This document shows positions 5,873 through 7,475 of a stretch of DNA of 7,475 nt, one piece after another. The translations under genes and the position numbers were made by a program. Below the pieces are notes generated by a model. The model saw only the letters and a program-made list of their open reading frames with translations, ran no database searches and was not told where the DNA came from. Within the stretch, counting starts at the first letter, position 1. Each line of letters opens with the position of its first letter. Source of the DNA: Betaproteobacteria bacterium (GTDB lineage: Bacteria > Pseudomonadota > Gammaproteobacteria > Burkholderiales > SG8-41); the NCBI GenBank assembly GCA_025356695.1, contig JANXSE010000149.1, positions 1 through 7,475 of the forward strand, given 5' to 3'.

Positions 5873-7048
5873 ATGTATTCAGGCGTATTTGATCTTTCTT
5901 TGTGGGGCCTGGTAGCTGTTACGCTGGGCATCACACACATCACCATCGCATCGGTCACCATCTATCTGCACCGCCATTCGGCGCATCGCGGAGTCGATCT
6001 GCACCCGGTCGTCAGCCATTTTTTCCGCTTCTGGCTGTGGATCACCACCGGCATGGAAACCAAGCAGTGGACCGCAGTCCACCGCAAACATCACGCGCGT
6101 TGCGAAACACCGGAAGACCCGCACAGCCCGCAGATCCTCGGCATCAACAAGGTGATGTGGGAAGGCGCGGATCTGTACAAGGTCGAGGCGGTCAATCCCG
6201 AGACCCTCGAAAAATTCGGCCAGGGCACGCCCGACGACTGGATGGAACGCCATGTCTACACCGGCCACTCGGTGGCGGGCATTGCCTCAATGCTGGTAAT
6301 CGATTTTGTTCTCTTCGGCTTCCCCGGCATTACGATCTGGGCAATCCAGATGATGTGGATCCCGATTTTCGCCGCCGGTATCATCAACGGCGTCGGCCAC
6401 TACTGGGGCTATCGCAATTTCCAGGCGGAAGACGCCAGCCGCAACATCCTGCCGTGGGGCATCCTGATCGGTGGCGAGGAACTGCACAACAACCATCATG
6501 CCTACCCCTCGTCGGCACGCCTGTCGAACAAATGGTGGGAATTCGATATCGGCTGGCTCTACATCAGGCTGCTTGAAATCGCCGGGCTGGCGCATGTGAA
6601 GAAGGTCGCGCCCAAACTGCTGGTCGGCAATGACGCAGCCTGCGATCAGGATGCACTGCAGGCGATCGTGCTCAGCCGTTACGAAGTGCTGACCAAATAC
6701 GCGCGTTCGCTGAAACAAACCTGTGCCGAGGAAATTGCACGACTGCGCGCTGCCCACGCCGTCAACGTCGACCGCAAATCGGTGCGCCGCCTGCTCGACA
6801 GCGATGCGCGCAAGTTGTCGGCCTTCGACCGCGAACGCGTCAACGAAATGCTGAGCAACAGCAAAAAGCTCGAAACGGTTTATTCGATGCGCGAAGAACT
6901 CACGGCGCTGTGGCAGCGCTCGTCGGCGACGAAAGAACAACTGGTGCACCAGCTTGAAGACTGGTGCCGCCGCGCCGAGACCAGCGGCATTGATGCCTTG
7001 CAGGAATTCTCCCTGCGCTTGCGCCGCTACCGCCTGGCCCAGAACTAA
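5873..7048 (+). CDS. Membrane fatty-acid desaturase (delta-9 acyl desaturase type) with C-terminal helical extension
   Basis: The protein has 391 residues. The ATG at 5873 is chosen over an in-frame ATG at 5816 because GGAA (5863-5866) sits 6 bases before it and the family begins at this point. It is a di-iron membrane enzyme that introduces a double bond into acyl chains, using oxygen and an electron carrier. The three histidine boxes are HRHSAH (33-38), HRKHH (70-74) and HNNHH (205-209), with the extra His176 in GVGHYWGYRNF that delta-9 acyl-CoA desaturases carry. Hydrophobic segments lie at about 9-31, 46-60, 134-153 and 156-176. The core ends near residue 245. The remaining ~145 residues are charged and helical and not needed for the fold; residues about 301-386 resemble the tail of ISL3 transposases (see findings). 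Regiospecificity and whether the substrate is acyl-CoA or lipid cannot be decided here. Confidence 0.9.
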   Translation: MYSGVFDLSLWGLVAVTLGITHITIASVTIYLHRHSAHRGVDLHPVVSHFFRFWLWITTGMETKQWTAVHRKHHARCETPEDPHSPQILGINKVMWEGADLYKVEAVNPETLEKFGQGTPDDWMERHVYTGHSVAGIASMLVIDFVLFGFPGITIWAIQMMWIPIFAAGIINGVGHYWGYRNFQAEDASRNILPWGILIGGEELHNNHHAYPSSARLSNKWWEFDIGWLYIRLLEIAGLAHVKKVAPKLLVGNDAACDQDALQAIVLSRYEVLTKYARSLKQTCAEEIARLRAAHAVNVDRKSVRRLLDSDARKLSAFDRERVNEMLSNSKKLETVYSMREELTALWQRSSATKEQLVHQLEDWCRRAETSGIDALQEFSLRLRRYRLAQN

Positions 7049-7059
7049 GCGCTGAAACA

Positions 7060-7099
7060 GCCAATAAAAAAGCCCGCGCGAGCGGGCTTTTTTATTGGC
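7060..7099. terminator. Bidirectional rho-independent terminator between convergent units
   Basis: This is a perfect 18-bp inverted repeat with a GCGA loop (7078-7081), a GNRA tetraloop. Its GC core is AGCCCGC (7071-7077) pairing with GCGGGCT (7082-7088), flanked by an A6 run on the left and a T6 run on the right, so it gives a stem plus U-tract on both strands. It lies 11 bases after the desaturase stop and 11 bases after the rpmG stop on the other strand. Confidence 0.95.
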
Positions 7100-7110
7100 A
7101 AAGATCAGGA

Positions 7111-7266
7111 TTATTTGATCTTCGTTTCTTTGTAGGTCACATGCTTGCGCGCGACGGGATCGAATTTCTTCACTTCCATCTTGTCCGGCGTGGTGCGCTT
7201 GTTTTTGGTGGTCGTGTAAAAATGGCCGGTACCGGCGCGTGATTCGAGTTTGATTTTTTCACGCAT
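7111..7266 (-). CDS. rpmG: 50S ribosomal protein L33
   Basis: This 51-residue protein is too short for most ORF cut-offs and was read from the complementary strand: ATG at 7266-7264, TAA at 7113-7111. It begins [19 protein letters not shown] and ends [16 protein letters not shown], an almost exact fit to proteobacterial L33, a component of the large subunit near the E site. It has no cysteines, so it is the zinc-independent form. The ribosome site is the GGGG just after the rpmB stop (complement of 7274-7277). The gap to rpmB is only 11 bases, so the two genes form the usual rpmB-rpmG operon, which ends at the bidirectional terminator. Confidence 0.97.
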   Translation of the reverse strand: MREKIKLESRAGTGHFYTTTKNKRTTPDKMEVKKFDPVARKHVTYKETKIK

Positions 7267-7277
7267 GATCGGGCCCC

Positions 7278-7475
7278 TTAGATTTCTTCGCCGCGTGCGC
7301 GCATTTCAGCGATCACGACATCGATGCCCTTTTTGTCGATGGTGCGCAGACCCGCGCCCGATACGCGCATGCGCACCCAGCGGTTCTCGCTCTCGACCCA
7401 GAAACGACGCGACTGCAGGTTCGGCAGAAAGCGGCGGTGTGTCTTGTTATTGGCGTGGGAAACATGGTTCCCGTA
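7278..7475 (-). CDS. rpmB: 50S ribosomal protein L28, missing its N-terminus at the window edge
   Basis: The complementary strand reads in frame from the window end to TAA at 7280-7278, giving the last 65 residues. They begin [20 protein letters not shown] and continue [19 protein letters not shown], the highly conserved core of L28; the C-terminus is MRARGEEI. About 12-13 N-terminal residues and the promoter lie beyond the window. L28 is a structural protein of the large ribosomal subunit. It is paired with rpmG immediately downstream, as in most proteobacteria. Confidence 0.97.
   Translation of the reverse strand, partial: YGNHVSHANNKTHRRFLPNLQSRRFWVESENRWVRMRVSGAGLRTIDKKGIDVVIAEMRARGEEI

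Noticed and set aside
6608..7045. A transposon remnant inserted into the desaturase gene
   Set aside because: The extension is in frame, has matching codon use, and no terminal repeats or target duplications were seen. An ancient domain acquisition or shared fold is more likely than a recent insertion.

Overview
The window reads as an ordinary chromosomal segment of a GC-rich betaproteobacterium. The evidence is the close fit of the L28 and L33 ribosomal proteins to betaproteobacterial forms, the purM-purN-DUF3108-DUF3108-RsmB/NOP methyltransferase run, and uniform GC-rich codon use in all genes. I cannot name the genus. No insertion sequence, CRISPR array, tRNA, rRNA or phage gene was seen, and no stretch over 300 bases lacks a gene.

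Left part (1-3772, + strand): a compact operon-like block. It holds the 3' end of purM, complete purN, two adjacent DUF3108 paralogues, and an RsmB/NOP-family RNA cytosine-C5 methyltransferase. Three of the four junctions are 4-base ATGA start/stop overlaps and the fourth is a gap of only 3 bases, so co-transcription and translational coupling are very likely. PurM and PurN belong to de novo purine synthesis. The DUF3108 proteins look envelope-located and have no known function.

Middle part (3827-5872, + strand): a small exported phospholipase-D-superfamily protein with a single HKD motif, of the Nuc endonuclease type, then a six-segment MscS-family mechanosensitive channel. The channel has a recognisable extended -10 promoter just before it and a probable TTG start. 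A 147-base gap with a weaker promoter candidate leads to the next gene.

Right part (5873-7475): a membrane fatty-acid desaturase on the + strand faces a ribosomal-protein pair (rpmB, cut by the window edge, and rpmG) on the - strand. The two units share a perfect 18-bp-stem bidirectional terminator lying exactly 11 bases from each stop codon. The desaturase has an unusual helical C-terminal extension of about 145 residues. Its last ~85 residues resemble, from memory, the non-catalytic C-terminal tail of ISL3-family transposases. This and the tandem DUF3108 pair are the most interesting points here. I do not see a convincing new defence or mobile system.
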